A stretch of 64,000 bases of DNA from Segniliparus rotundus DSM 44985 (GCF_000092825.1 NC_014168.1:2533946-2597945), one strand, 5' to 3'. Shown: positions 54,384 through 63,964, counted from the stretch's first letter. Notes: a model not told the origin generated them from the letters alone. A program made the numbers and translations.

Positions 54384-55694
54384 ATGGGCGATGTTTCGTT
54401 GACAGCGCGAGAAACGCGCCGACGGTTGAGCTTCAGCGAAGACAGTTTTGCTCGTTTTCCCAGGATGACAGCCTGTCTAGAGTTCTTGTACGAGGGGCTC
54501 CTGGACACAGGCCTGCTCTGGGAGGCTTTCTCCCTCCTTCGCCAGGAGTTCCCTGCGCTCACTGGCAGAGTAGAGACTGCGGCGGGTGGCTTGGAGTTCG
54601 TGGTCGACGGACACGAGGTTGCGCGGGAGGAGGTTTTCCGAGTCCGCGCGGTCTCGGGCGGGAAGCCAGACCCGACACCCCTGGAGATCGATATCGCCAA
54701 AGCGCTCGCCATGATCGAAGTTGTCTCCGGGGATTGCTGGCATCGAGTGATGTTTGCGATGAGCCATGCTCTTGCGGACGGCACCCATATCATCGCGATG
54801 TATGCCCGGCTTTGGGAAAAGTACACCAGCCTTGTTGAATCCGCGCAGGCCGAGATTGCTCCGTCCCAGTCATTTCCGCTGTCGCCGCAAGCGGTACTGG
54901 AGTCGAGAGGGATTCGCAAAGGTCCGTCCACCGGATCAGAGCGGGTGTCGCGCGTAGCCTGGAGCGGAGAGATGCCCTCGGCAGAGGATCTGATAGACGG
55001 CAAAATGCGCGCTGTCTACCAGAAACTGAGCTTAGATCCAGAATTGACCGCCATGTTGCAGACCAAGGCGAAATCGGAAGGCATGTCTCTCTATAGTGCG
55101 CTTGTCGGAGCGATCCTGCTGGCCGAGCGAGACGCGTTTGGCGAAGCAACAGCGGAGGATGAGCTGACGCTCGGCCTGATGTCCTTAGTGGATGGGCGGA
55201 GGAGATTAAGCCCGCCAGTGGGAGATTTCGAGGTGACGAATTTCGTCGGAGCCTCGTATATAGCTATGGATGTCAGCCGGAAGAGCGATCCGATCGACCT
55301 TGGAAAAAGGATGCACGAGCAGATACGGCAGGATATTGCATCCGGGTTATACTTACAGCCGATGCTGACACAAATAGATATCCGCGAGCCCCGAGAGCCT
55401 TCTATTGTTTGCAGCAACTTGGGCGTGATTCCAGATTTATCTTTGCCGACCAAGCTTACGCTACAAGATTTCACCCCTTACATCTATTACGAGATTCTAG
55501 GCGAAGATTTCAACTTATCAGATCGTGTAAGAAAAATTCGGGCTCCTTCTTTAACGGCCTCAGTGTACCAAATATGGCGACTCAAGGGACGGCTGCAAAT
55601 CAACATGATCAACTTGTCCGGGACCATCTCGGACAAGACGCGCAAAGGGATCCTCGACAATATCGAGCAAACCTGTCGGAAGCTCGTGGAATAA
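54384..55694 (+). CDS. PapA-like acyltransferase 1 of 4
   Basis: 436 residues of the condensation/PapA fold. The active-site motif H-x-x-x-D-G is in FAMSHALADGTH. Other shared blocks: N-terminal RRRLSFSEDSFARF, VARVTWSGxMP-like SRVAWSGEMPSAEDL, EVTNFVGASY and the CSNLGVIPDLSLP segment. PapA5 and relatives esterify polyketide diols or sugars with acyl groups taken from carrier proteins or CoA. No polyketide synthase is nearby. First of four tandem paralogues; 11 bases separate its stop from the next ATG. Confidence 0.82.
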   Translation: MGDVSLTARETRRRLSFSEDSFARFPRMTACLEFLYEGLLDTGLLWEAFSLLRQEFPALTGRVETAAGGLEFVVDGHEVAREEVFRVRAVSGGKPDPTPLEIDIAKALAMIEVVSGDCWHRVMFAMSHALADGTHIIAMYARLWEKYTSLVESAQAEIAPSQSFPLSPQAVLESRGIRKGPSTGSERVSRVAWSGEMPSAEDLIDGKMRAVYQKLSLDPELTAMLQTKAKSEGMSLYSALVGAILLAERDAFGEATAEDELTLGLMSLVDGRRRLSPPVGDFEVTNFVGASYIAMDVSRKSDPIDLGKRMHEQIRQDIASGLYLQPMLTQIDIREPREPSIVCSNLGVIPDLSLPTKLTLQDFTPYIYYEILGEDFNLSDRVRKIRAPSLTASVYQIWRLKGRLQINMINLSGTISDKTRKGILDNIEQTCRKLVE

Positions 55695-55705
55695 GGAGAA
55701 GACTG

Positions 55706-57034
55706 ATGGGTTTGACACGACGGCCGTTGTCTGCGGTAGAAGCTCCTTACCTAGTGTCTAATGTGATCATCGGAGTAACGGCGGATCTTCAAGGAACTGT
55801 CGACAGAACAGTGCTTCGGGCTGCCCTTGCCGCCCTATTCACAGAGTACCCGGTGTTAATGGGTAGGATCGAGTACACAGAGACCGGCGCCGACCTTGTC
55901 GTAGAGGACTTGAACAGTGAGGCCGAAAGCGCCGTCGCTTTAATCGAGGAAGAGACTTGGCGCGAGGATAGTCCGTTTACATTGGATCCCACCAAGAGGG
56001 TCAGTCAGGTGAAAATCGCCTCTGCCGGGGACGTGTCGCGGCTTTCTCTGGGTATCTTCCATGGCATTTTTGACGGCATGGCCAGTGCGTTCATTGCGGT
56101 GCGGCTCATGTGGCTCTACGTCAATCTTCTCTCAGGGAAGGACGTTGAGATCCTTCCTTCGCAGCCCACGCCGAAGTCCCCAGAGCAAGTGCTCAAAGAG
56201 CGCTCCGTGCCAATCGGCCCGACCGGCGAGGACCGGCTCAGCGGTGTGGTGTGGAACGGTGTCCTGCCTTTGGCGGAGGCGCTGCCCGAGGGCGCATGCA
56301 TTTGGCGCCCTTCGTGGCTTTTGAACCTCCCGCTCGACATCAGCACCGATTTACGAGAATTAGCCAAGGCCGAGGACATTTCCTTACACAGCTTGATCTG
56401 CGGGGCTGTCCTTGTTGCGGAACGCAGCGTCCACGCTGGAGCCGATAGCGCGGATCAGCTTTTGCCATTCGGCTTGTTCTCCCCTGTCGATATGCGCAAC
56501 CGCATAAGCCCCCCGTTAAGCCCGGTCGAGGTCACGAACTTCGCCGGCGTTTCACGAGTGAAAGTTCAGGTGTCAGCGAACAGCGATATTGTCGAGATCG
56601 GCAGACTCGTCCAGGAGCAACTGCGTAGCGACATCAAGAACGGGACTGTGCTGAGCACATTGGCCGATCCGGCCGAGAGCACCGGCGAGGAGATGAAGCC
56701 GAGCGTTGCGACAATGGTCAGCAATGTAGGCGTTGTTGCCTTGCCCGAACTGCTGGAGTCACTCGCGCCGCCGAACGCGCAGTGGCTTGATATTCAGTTG
56801 ATCACACAAATGGATTACAGCCAATTAAAACATGTGATTCCTTCTTTGCCAGAAGGTGCAGTGTTACCGCCCGCGATGGGCACATACTACCATGTCTACA
56901 CGGTTGGAGAAAAACTGACAATATCATTGCGGATCGTTCCTGGAAGCCACAGTCCCGATCTTCTCGCTCAGATTCGATCATCTATAAGCGATCTGCTCAT
57001 TGCAGCCGCCCGACGAAAACATGTGAACAACTGA
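55706..57034 (+). CDS. PapA-like acyltransferase 2 of 4
   Basis: 442 residues from ATG at 55706 (SD AAGGAGA). H-x-x-x-D-G in LGIFHGIFDGMAS. It shares RLSGVVWNGVLP, SPVEVTNFAGVSR and MVSNVGVVALPEL with its neighbours but is the most divergent of the four: the usual RRRLS start is RRPLSAVEAPY. Its TGA shares one base with the next ATG (TGATG), implying coupled translation. Confidence 0.82.
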   Translation: MGLTRRPLSAVEAPYLVSNVIIGVTADLQGTVDRTVLRAALAALFTEYPVLMGRIEYTETGADLVVEDLNSEAESAVALIEEETWREDSPFTLDPTKRVSQVKIASAGDVSRLSLGIFHGIFDGMASAFIAVRLMWLYVNLLSGKDVEILPSQPTPKSPEQVLKERSVPIGPTGEDRLSGVVWNGVLPLAEALPEGACIWRPSWLLNLPLDISTDLRELAKAEDISLHSLICGAVLVAERSVHAGADSADQLLPFGLFSPVDMRNRISPPLSPVEVTNFAGVSRVKVQVSANSDIVEIGRLVQEQLRSDIKNGTVLSTLADPAESTGEEMKPSVATMVSNVGVVALPELLESLAPPNAQWLDIQLITQMDYSQLKHVIPSLPEGAVLPPAMGTYYHVYTVGEKLTISLRIVPGSHSPDLLAQIRSSISDLLIAAARRKHVNN

Positions 57035-58341
57035 TGAGTCTACGGTATCGGCGTCGGCTTTCTGCGCGCGAAGCTGAGTTCGTTGACTCGCCGCAGCGCA
57101 ACATCGGATTCTCTTACACGCTTCGGGGCAATTTGGACACTGCTGCGCTGCTACGCGCATTCGGCAGGTTGCGAGAAGAGTTCCCACTGCTCGCTGGCCG
57201 GGTTTTAGCGGTGGACGATGGTTTCGATTTCGTTGTCGACGAGTCCTGCAAAGCGCCGCAAGATGTTGTACGACTGCTCCGGGCGAAGCCAGGTACTCAA
57301 GTACCACCAAATCTAAACCCCAGCTCAAGTCTGGCCACGCTCGATGTGGTCACGTACGACGAAGATTGGCATTGCGTGACCCCATGGTGCAATCATGCGG
57401 CCGCTGATGGGAGGTTGTGGCTCTTCCTGGTCCAAAGACTGTGGTCGCTGTACACACAGGAAGCGGATGGCGCACCGGAAAGCTCGCTGCTGCCCGACGC
57501 TGGCAGGTTTCCAGGGGCGATGGAATATTTACTGGCACAGCGAAACATCAGGGAAGGCTCCATCACCGGCGAGGAACGATTGCGCGGGGCAAGGTGGAGC
57601 GGGTCGCCTCCGAGAGCGGGAGCGATGCTGGCAGAGAACTTTCAGCTGCAAAGCACTCGACTGCAGTTGAACGAGCGCTTGACGACGGACCTCCGCGCGT
57701 TAGCGGCACGGCGGAGCATCAGTATGCATGGTGTCGTCGCTGGAGCGGTCGCATTGGCTGAGCGCGCTGCGTTCGTGGATGTCCCCGAGGGCGAACCTGT
57801 GCCGATGGCTTTCATCTCTCCCGTGGAGATGCGCGCTCGGGTGGTTCCGCCAATAGCGATAGACGAGGTGACCAATTTCATGGGCACTGCCTACACGCAG
57901 CTGGAGGTCTCCTGTGAGAACAAACTGCTCGAACTCGGCAAGACTTTGTCAGATCAGCTCATCGCAGACCTTAAGGACGGTCTAATACTCGGGGCGATGG
58001 CTTCGCCAACATTGCCGGAGCGCGGCGGTGTGGGGGTCGTCCTCAACAATATCGGTGTGATACCGAGCCCGTCACTGCCCGAAAATCTGATTGCGGAGGA
58101 TGTGGCCTGGAGTTTTTATGTGGAACCCGGCCAGATGCGGTCTGTTTTGGAATCGATGCCAAAGGATGCCGAAGTCCCCATGGAAGTGGGCTCGATCTAT
58201 TATTTTTACTCATTCTGCGGCATGCTGAACATCGACCTGATGCATATGCCCGGTTGCGCCAGCGAGCAGGCACGGAAATCTCTCGTGCGCCGGGTGATCC
58301 AGTTGCTCGTGGAGACAGCTCAAATCAAGGAGGTATGTTGA
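57034..58341 (+). CDS. PapA-like acyltransferase 3 of 4
   Basis: 435 residues. H-x-x-x-D-G in PWCNHAAADGRLW. Conserved blocks: RYRRRLSAREAEFV, RGARWSGSPP, IDEVTNFMGTAY and LNNIGVIPSPSLPE. The start overlaps the previous stop by one base. Its stop lies within the SD/start region of the fourth copy. Confidence 0.84.
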   Translation: MSLRYRRRLSAREAEFVDSPQRNIGFSYTLRGNLDTAALLRAFGRLREEFPLLAGRVLAVDDGFDFVVDESCKAPQDVVRLLRAKPGTQVPPNLNPSSSLATLDVVTYDEDWHCVTPWCNHAAADGRLWLFLVQRLWSLYTQEADGAPESSLLPDAGRFPGAMEYLLAQRNIREGSITGEERLRGARWSGSPPRAGAMLAENFQLQSTRLQLNERLTTDLRALAARRSISMHGVVAGAVALAERAAFVDVPEGEPVPMAFISPVEMRARVVPPIAIDEVTNFMGTAYTQLEVSCENKLLELGKTLSDQLIADLKDGLILGAMASPTLPERGGVGVVLNNIGVIPSPSLPENLIAEDVAWSFYVEPGQMRSVLESMPKDAEVPMEVGSIYYFYSFCGMLNIDLMHMPGCASEQARKSLVRRVIQLLVETAQIKEVC

Positions 58342-58343
58342 CT

Positions 58344-59657
58344 GTGCAACGTAGAAGACTGACTTTCGCCGAGGAGTCGTTCATCCAAGTGCCGACGATG
58401 GAAACAGTCGCTGTAGCCTGCTCAGTGAGGGGCGCGCTTGACACGGCCTTGCTAAAACAAGCATACCACCTCTTGCGGAAAGAATTCCCCATTGTGGGGG
58501 CCCGCGTGGAGCAAGAAGATGACGGGTACGTATTCGTCGCCAACGAATCGGACGAAGCCTCTTTCATTCGGTTCGAGGCGCAAAAGGGCCCCTGGCGGTT
58601 CGAAGATGTGCTTTCTCCTAATTTCGATCTCAAAGAGACTGTCAGCATGGTCAATGTCAGTTCGGATGGCGAGCAACATCGAGTGACTTTTTTCGTCAAC
58701 CACGCAGTCGTGGATGGGCAGCACAGTATTTTTCTGCTGAACCGCTTGTGGTCTCTGTACACCGAACTCGCGACCTCTGGCTCGGTCGCCCCGCGCACAC
58801 CGCAGCGGCTACCATCCGCCCCATTTGAGCTGATGGAGAAAAAGTACGGCTACGTGGCAGGGAAGACCCCGTACGCGGAGCGCTTCGCGCAGATCCGCTG
58901 GAGCGGTTCTATGCCCTGTGCAGAAGAGTTGACCGGGTCGGAGTCGTTCGTCACCAATAGATTGCGATTAGACCAAGAAACGACTGCCCGGCTAAGCCAA
59001 GCAGGGCGCCGCTTGGGCATATCCATGCACGGCCTAGTCTCCGGGGCCATAGCCGTCGCCGAACGCGGAAACTTCACTAACCTACCCGAGGAAGAGCCGC
59101 TATGGCTCGGTCTACTGACACCAATTGATTTCAAAGATAAATTAAACCCACCGCTCAAAATCTACGAGGTCACGACACTCGTCGGTTTTTCCGCTGTCGC
59201 GGTCGAGGTGGACACGAGGAGCGATATTGTCACCATAGGTAAACGAGTGATTGCGCAAATAAAAGACGATCTTGCGGACGGCACGGTACAACTGACCTCC
59301 GTAAGTCCGTTCCCAGACCTTGCGAGCCGGGGGTATGAACCGCCCGTGCTCATCAGCAACTTGGGTGTCATTCCGGACTTCCCACTACCAGCAAAGCTTT
59401 TCCATGAAGATTTCCGGGCCTACATCCATAAAGATTTCAGCGGCCTTCCAACCTTTATCTCCAGTTTCGACCAAGGAGCAACGATCCCTGTGCTCGAAGC
59501 TTCTATCTACGCCCTCTCGACGTTCAATGGCCAGTTGAGCATTGAGGTGAGGAACATTCCGGGGACCATCAAGGACGCAGACCAGAAAAAGATACTGGCG
59601 CGGATCGGTGAGCTACTCGTAAACTGCGGCTCGGAGCAGACACGGCAAGAAGGCTGA
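58344..59657 (+). CDS. PapA-like acyltransferase 4 of 4
   Basis: About 437 residues. H-x-x-x-D-G in FFVNHAVVDGQHS; further blocks RRRLTFAEESF, AQIRWSGSMPCAEEL, IYEVTTLVGFSA and LISNLGVIPDFPLP. GTG at 58344 sits ten bases after AAGGAGG; an in-frame ATG at 58335 gives an N-terminus matching copy 3 but lies one base from that SD. It is closest to copy 1 in the C-terminal blocks. Confidence 0.84.
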   Translation: MQRRRLTFAEESFIQVPTMETVAVACSVRGALDTALLKQAYHLLRKEFPIVGARVEQEDDGYVFVANESDEASFIRFEAQKGPWRFEDVLSPNFDLKETVSMVNVSSDGEQHRVTFFVNHAVVDGQHSIFLLNRLWSLYTELATSGSVAPRTPQRLPSAPFELMEKKYGYVAGKTPYAERFAQIRWSGSMPCAEELTGSESFVTNRLRLDQETTARLSQAGRRLGISMHGLVSGAIAVAERGNFTNLPEEEPLWLGLLTPIDFKDKLNPPLKIYEVTTLVGFSAVAVEVDTRSDIVTIGKRVIAQIKDDLADGTVQLTSVSPFPDLASRGYEPPVLISNLGVIPDFPLPAKLFHEDFRAYIHKDFSGLPTFISSFDQGATIPVLEASIYALSTFNGQLSIEVRNIPGTIKDADQKKILARIGELLVNCGSEQTRQEG

Positions 59658-59664
59658 CAGGGCG

Positions 59665-60390
59665 ATGCGAAGAAAGGAGCGAAAGAAACGGCCCAATCCT
59701 GAGGGTGCCCCCGGTGGAATACAACAGGTCCTCACAGCAATGTCGATATCCCCTTGGGCAATCATCGGGACGGTAGTGCCGATCTTGCTCTACTTCGTGT
59801 TGACCAGAATCTTCGGATACAGCCAACAGATGGCGCTAAGCTGCGGGGTCGCAGTTGCCGCGAGTTCCATCATCTGGCGCATGGTCCGGCAGCACGAAGT
59901 GAACCAAGTCGAACTTTTCGTGCTATTTATGCTTGTGGTAGGTCTCGCCTCTTCTTATATAACAAAGCAGCCGAGGGCTATCCTCGTTGTCGAGGCATGC
60001 CAGGGGATTATCGGGGCATGTTTTGTATTCGCGAGCTCGTTCACGCGCGAGCCCATTGTGAGTCTGATCTTGAAGCCGTTTTTCACCAAAGGGAACCTCG
60101 TGTGGGAAAAGGCTTGGCAAGCGTGCCGGGACAGCAAGCCTGGTTTTCGGAGAAGAATCGTGCAACTCAATATGATTTGGGCGATTGTCGTTCTTACTTG
60201 GTCAGGGACAAGCCTGGCGATAAGCCTCCTACTACCGCTCGATTATGCAGTTGTCCTTGTGCTTATTCCGTTCATCACGTTCAGTCTCACAGGGTTCTTG
60301 GCCATCAAACGCCTGTCGAAGCCATTGGGAATCGCTTTGCTCGAATTCCAGGAGCAGAACAAGGAACCTGCTATTGAGGAAACTCAATGA
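59665..60390 (+). CDS. VC0807/DUF3159-like integral membrane protein
   Basis: 241 residues, starting seven bases after the last acyltransferase, so in the same operon. A basic N-terminus precedes about six hydrophobic helices (SPWAIIGTVVPILLYFVLTRIFG; VELFVLFMLVVGLASSYIT; MIWAIVVLTWSGTSLAISLLL; YAVVLVLIPFITFSLTGFL). A middle SLILKPFFTKGNLVWEKAWQACRDSKPGFRR loop resembles VC0807-type proteins of unknown function. It could carry or anchor the product of the acyltransferases (inference). Confidence 0.7.
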   Translation: MRRKERKKRPNPEGAPGGIQQVLTAMSISPWAIIGTVVPILLYFVLTRIFGYSQQMALSCGVAVAASSIIWRMVRQHEVNQVELFVLFMLVVGLASSYITKQPRAILVVEACQGIIGACFVFASSFTREPIVSLILKPFFTKGNLVWEKAWQACRDSKPGFRRRIVQLNMIWAIVVLTWSGTSLAISLLLPLDYAVVLVLIPFITFSLTGFLAIKRLSKPLGIALLEFQEQNKEPAIEETQ

Positions 60391-60647
60391 ATTTGATTCT
60401 CCAATGTTTGCCGAAATCCCGCGAGGAGAGTTTTCCAATGGTTTCGGAGGAGTTTGAAGCGCTATCAGACAGATTTCTCGATCAAGATTATGCTCAGGTC
60501 GGAATGCCTCGTTTTAAGCCTTGCGCTCTCCCACGCGTTTCGCGACGTGTGGATGAGTGGGCTGTATCCATGGGTGGACTGATAGTGCTTGAGCCGTACA
60601 GTCACGACACGCCGCAGGGTGTCTGTCGTCTATACGACTGTCGCTGA
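60387..60647 (+). CDS. Short hypothetical open frame at the end of the acyltransferase operon
   Basis: 86 codons; the ATG overlaps the preceding stop (ATGA), the only positive sign. The sequence (VSEEFEALSDRFLDQDYAQVGM, RRVDEWAVSMGGLIVLEPY) has no family I recognise, and no SD precedes it. It could be a small real gene or the start of a gene truncated near 60647. The 107 bases after it contain nothing I can name. Confidence 0.3.
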   Translation: MNLILQCLPKSREESFPMVSEEFEALSDRFLDQDYAQVGMPRFKPCALPRVSRRVDEWAVSMGGLIVLEPYSHDTPQGVCRLYDCR

Positions 60648-60754
60648 CTCCGGACTCTTCTGTGAGAGCCAGAGCTGTCCCTGCTGCGCGACGAGACTTT
60701 GTGCTCTCTTACTTCCTCATCACCAAAGGACTGCCAGGGCTGTCCTCTTGCCCC

Positions 60755-61609
60755 TTAGTTCCAGTCCCCGAGACCGTCGCCCTTGCTCAGGATGCCGCCC
60801 TTGCTGTTCTTCACGATCACCGGGTCGCCCCGGTGCGAGTTCTCCATGAACCACTGGGCGTCGGCAGGGTTCAGGTTGAGACAGCCATGGCTTTGGTCGT
60901 ACTTGCCGATAGCCCCCGCGGCCCACGGGGCCGAGTGGAGATAGATGCCGCTCCAGGAGATCCGCGTCGCGTATTGGACGTTCAGTTTGTAGCCGAGCGC
61001 GGCGGTGGTGGGGATGCCGAACGTGGAGGAGTCCATGACCACCGTGGGCAAACGCTCCTGAATGTAGTAGGTCCCGTTCGGGGTGGGGAACTTGTCCCCG
61101 CCCATCGACACGGGCATGGTCTTGATGACTTTGCCATTGCGGGTCACCGTGACCTGGTGCGTCGCGTCGTCGGCGACGGTCACGAAGGCGTCGCCGATGC
61201 TGTAATGCGTGCGGGTGGCGCCCGCCTGCACGTCGACCACGGTGCCAGGAGTCCAGAACTGGCTCGGGCGCCAGCGGAGCTGCTTGTCGCCGTACCAGTA
61301 GAAGACGCCTTGCTGCGGCGGGTTCGTGGTGATCGTGACAGCTTCTTGGACCCTCCCCCGATCAGCCGGGGCGACCGGCTTCGAGAAGTTGACCAGAACC
61401 GGCTGGGCGATGCCGACCGCTTCCCCGTCGGCAGGGGAGAGGTTCGGCGCGCCGTACACGCGCTGCTCGAACTGCATCGCGGTCTCCGGGGCCGGCTCCG
61501 AGCCGTCCTCGCTGTCGTCGCCCGGTTCGGCAAGCGCCAAGGAGGGGACGACGAGGGGGAACAGAACGGCGAAAAGCACGGCTGAACGACGGATGAAGCG
61601 ATGGCGCAT
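60755..61609 (-). CDS. L,D-transpeptidase (Ldt), cell-wall 3-3 crosslinking
   Basis: 284 residues from ATG at 61609. A signal peptide (RRSAVLFAVLFPLVVPSLALA) and acidic linker precede an Ig-like domain (SPADGEAVGIAQPVLVNFSKPV ... YWYGDKQLRWRPSQFW). The catalytic YkuD domain then follows: VTRNGKVIKTMPVSMGG, TPNGTYYIQER, the histidine in GIYLHSAPWAAGAIG and the nucleophile in DQSHGCLNL. This is the layout of mycobacterial LdtMt1/LdtMt2, which act on peptidoglycan tetrapeptides in the periplasm. A 31-bp palindrome lies 74 bases upstream. Confidence 0.94.
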   Translation of the reverse strand: MRHRFIRRSAVLFAVLFPLVVPSLALAEPGDDSEDGSEPAPETAMQFEQRVYGAPNLSPADGEAVGIAQPVLVNFSKPVAPADRGRVQEAVTITTNPPQQGVFYWYGDKQLRWRPSQFWTPGTVVDVQAGATRTHYSIGDAFVTVADDATHQVTVTRNGKVIKTMPVSMGGDKFPTPNGTYYIQERLPTVVMDSSTFGIPTTAALGYKLNVQYATRISWSGIYLHSAPWAAGAIGKYDQSHGCLNLNPADAQWFMENSHRGDPVIVKNSKGGILSKGDGLGDWN

Positions 61610-61683
61610 GCACACGAGCATACCTGAGCGAACAGCGACAGCGCCGCAGAAAAGGATCGCCAGGAGCGCGCGGCAAGTCTTTG

Positions 61684-61767
61684 CCCGGCAGGAACGAGGG
61701 CGGGCCCCCACGCGTGACGCGTGGGGGCCCGCCCTCGTTCCTGCCGGGCTCTCGCCCGGCTTTTTCC
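61684..61767. terminator. 31-bp perfect palindrome overlapped by a second terminator-like stem
   Basis: Arms 61684-61714 and 61718-61748 are exact complements around a three-base loop TGA. The last bases of the right arm also form GCCGGGC (61743-61749), which pairs with GCCCGGC (61754-61760) and is followed by TTTTT. The two stems exclude each other. The T-run follows only when read rightward, yet both neighbouring genes run leftward, so the structure may work by stem strength on fadB transcripts, or stop antisense transcription. Confidence 0.7.
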
Positions 61768-61776
61768 GCCCGGCGC

Positions 61777-63936
61777 TTACACCCTGGCGAGCAGCGAAGC
61801 GGGAGGCGTGAAACGCTCCCCGTATGCGGCCGCGAGCTCTTTGGCGCGCTCGACGAAGCCAGCGACGCCGCCGGGATATCCGTCGATGTACTGCGACACG
61901 CCGCCAGTCCAGGCCGGGAAGCCGATGCCGAAAATCGAGCCGATGTTCGCGTCCGGCACCGAGGTGAGCACGCCTTCGTCAAAGCATTTGACCGTCTCAA
62001 GCGCTTCCGCGAAAAGGTAGCGCTCCTGCAAATCCTTGAGCGGGATTTCCGCCGTGCCGGAATGGAAGGCTTCACGCAGACCGGCCCACAGCAGGCCGCG
62101 CTTGCCTTCGGCGTCGTAGTCGTAGAACCCCGCCCCGGAAGAGCGGCCTTTGCGGCCGTGCTTTTCGATCAGCTCCTCCAGGATGGCGATGAGCTCGTTC
62201 TCCTGCTGGCTCACAGAGCCGCCAGAAGCCTCGACGCCCGCCTTGGTCTCTTTCGCGATCTTCAACGGCAGCGTCAGAGTGAGCTCGTCCAAGAGTTGCA
62301 GCGGGCCGACCGGATACCCGGCCTGCAGGCCCGCCTGCTCGATAGTGACCGGCTCGACGCCCTCCTGCAACGCGAGCAGCGCCTCTTGGGTGAGGGTGCC
62401 GATCACGCGGCTGGTGAAGAAGCCCCGGGAGTCGTTGACGACGATCGGGGTCTTCTTGATCGCGAGGGTGTAGTCGAAGACCTTCGCGAGCGCCTTGTCC
62501 GAGGTGTTCTTGCCCCGGATGATCTCCACGAGGGGCATCTTGTCCACTGGCGAGAAGAAGTGGATGCCGATGAAGTCCTCCTGGCGCTTCACCCCCTCGG
62601 CGAGGATCGTGATCGGCAGGGTCGAAGTGTTCGAGCCGAGCAGCGCGTCCGGCTCGACGACGTCCTGAATCTCTTGGAAGACCTTGTGCTTGAGCTCGAC
62701 GTTCTCGAACACCGCCTCAATGACGAAGTCCACGCCCGCGAAATCGGCGGGGTCCGCGCTCGGCGTGATCCTGGCGAGGAGGGCTTGCGACTTCTCCTGC
62801 GTGGTCTTGCCCCGGGAGAGCGCCTTGGCTTCGATCTTCTCGGAGTACGCCTTGCCCTTTTGCGCGGCTTCAAGGGTCACGTCTTTGAGGACCACCTCGA
62901 ACCCGGCCTTGGCCGAGACGTACGCGATGCCCGCGCCCATCATCCCGGCGCCGAGCACACCGATCTTCTTCGGCGTGTGCTTGGGCTCGTCCTTGGGCCG
63001 GCTGCCGCCCGAGTTGATGTGCTGCAGGTCGAAGAAGAACGCTTTGGTCATGTTCTTCGCGACCTGCCCGACAGCCAGCGACACCATGTAACGGGTCTCG
63101 ATGAGCGAGGCGTTGTCGAAGTCGACCTGGGCGCCCTCGATGGCGGCCGCGACGATCGCGCGCGGCGCGGGCATCGGGGCTCCGTGGGTCTGCTTGCGCA
63201 GGTTCGCCGGAATCGCCGGCGCGAACTGGGCGAACGACGGGGTGGAGGGGCTGCCGCCGGGAATCTTGTAACCCTGTTGGTCCCAGGGCTGCACGCCGCC
63301 TTCGGGGTTGGCTTTGATCCAGGCCTTCGCGGCCGGGACCAGCTCGTCCACCGAGCCGACGAGCTCATGCACGAGGCCGAGGTCCTTCGCCTTGGACGGG
63401 TTCAGCCTCGGACCCTGCAACAGCACGTTCATGAGGGCGTTCTGGATGCCGAGCAGGCGGACCGTGCGGGTGACGCCGCCGCCGCCGGGGAGCAGGCCCA
63501 GCTGCACTTCCGGCAAGCCCAGCTGGACGCCCTTCACGTCGGCGACGATGCGACGATGGGTGGCGAGGGCGATCTCGAGACCGCCGCCGAGCGCCGCGCC
63601 GTTGATCGCGGCGACCACGGGCTTGCCCAATTTCTCCAACCGGCGCAAGTACCCCTTGAGCGTGTTCAGCTCGTCGGTGAACCGCGCCGCGTCCTCGGGC
63701 TGCAACTTGATCAGGTCGTTGAGGTCGCCGCCCGCGAAGAAGGTTTTCTTCGCGGAGGTGATCACGACGCCGGGGATCTTCTCGACCTCGGACTCCAAAC
63801 GTTCGACCGTCGCGGCGAGCGACTTGCCGAAGTCCTGGTTCATCGTGTTCGCGCTTTGGTTCGGGTCGTCGAGCACGAGCGTGACGACGCCGTCGGCGTC
63901 CTGTTCCCAGCGGATGGTGTTTGCGTAGTCAGACAT
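61777..63936 (-). CDS. fadB: Fatty-acid oxidation enzyme FadB (enoyl-CoA hydratase / 3-hydroxyacyl-CoA dehydrogenase)
   Basis: 719 residues carrying two beta-oxidation steps. The N-terminal crotonase domain has KTFFAGGDLNDLIKL, NGAALGGGLEIALATH and LPEVQLGLLPGGGG with the catalytic glutamates. The dehydrogenase part has KIGVLGAGMMGAGIAYVSA, EAVFENVELK, SNTSTLPITIL, and the catalytic histidine in IGIHFFSPVDKMPLVEII, then C-terminal GRKGRSSGAGFYDYD. This corresponds to Rv0860. It lies 28 bases after fadA, which supplies the thiolase. Confidence 0.97.
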   Translation of the reverse strand: MSDYANTIRWEQDADGVVTLVLDDPNQSANTMNQDFGKSLAATVERLESEVEKIPGVVITSAKKTFFAGGDLNDLIKLQPEDAARFTDELNTLKGYLRRLEKLGKPVVAAINGAALGGGLEIALATHRRIVADVKGVQLGLPEVQLGLLPGGGGVTRTVRLLGIQNALMNVLLQGPRLNPSKAKDLGLVHELVGSVDELVPAAKAWIKANPEGGVQPWDQQGYKIPGGSPSTPSFAQFAPAIPANLRKQTHGAPMPAPRAIVAAAIEGAQVDFDNASLIETRYMVSLAVGQVAKNMTKAFFFDLQHINSGGSRPKDEPKHTPKKIGVLGAGMMGAGIAYVSAKAGFEVVLKDVTLEAAQKGKAYSEKIEAKALSRGKTTQEKSQALLARITPSADPADFAGVDFVIEAVFENVELKHKVFQEIQDVVEPDALLGSNTSTLPITILAEGVKRQEDFIGIHFFSPVDKMPLVEIIRGKNTSDKALAKVFDYTLAIKKTPIVVNDSRGFFTSRVIGTLTQEALLALQEGVEPVTIEQAGLQAGYPVGPLQLLDELTLTLPLKIAKETKAGVEASGGSVSQQENELIAILEELIEKHGRKGRSSGAGFYDYDAEGKRGLLWAGLREAFHSGTAEIPLKDLQERYLFAEALETVKCFDEGVLTSVPDANIGSIFGIGFPAWTGGVSQYIDGYPGGVAGFVERAKELAAAYGERFTPPASLLARV

Positions 63937-63964
63937 GTTTTTCTTTCGGTCCCTTCTCAGACTC

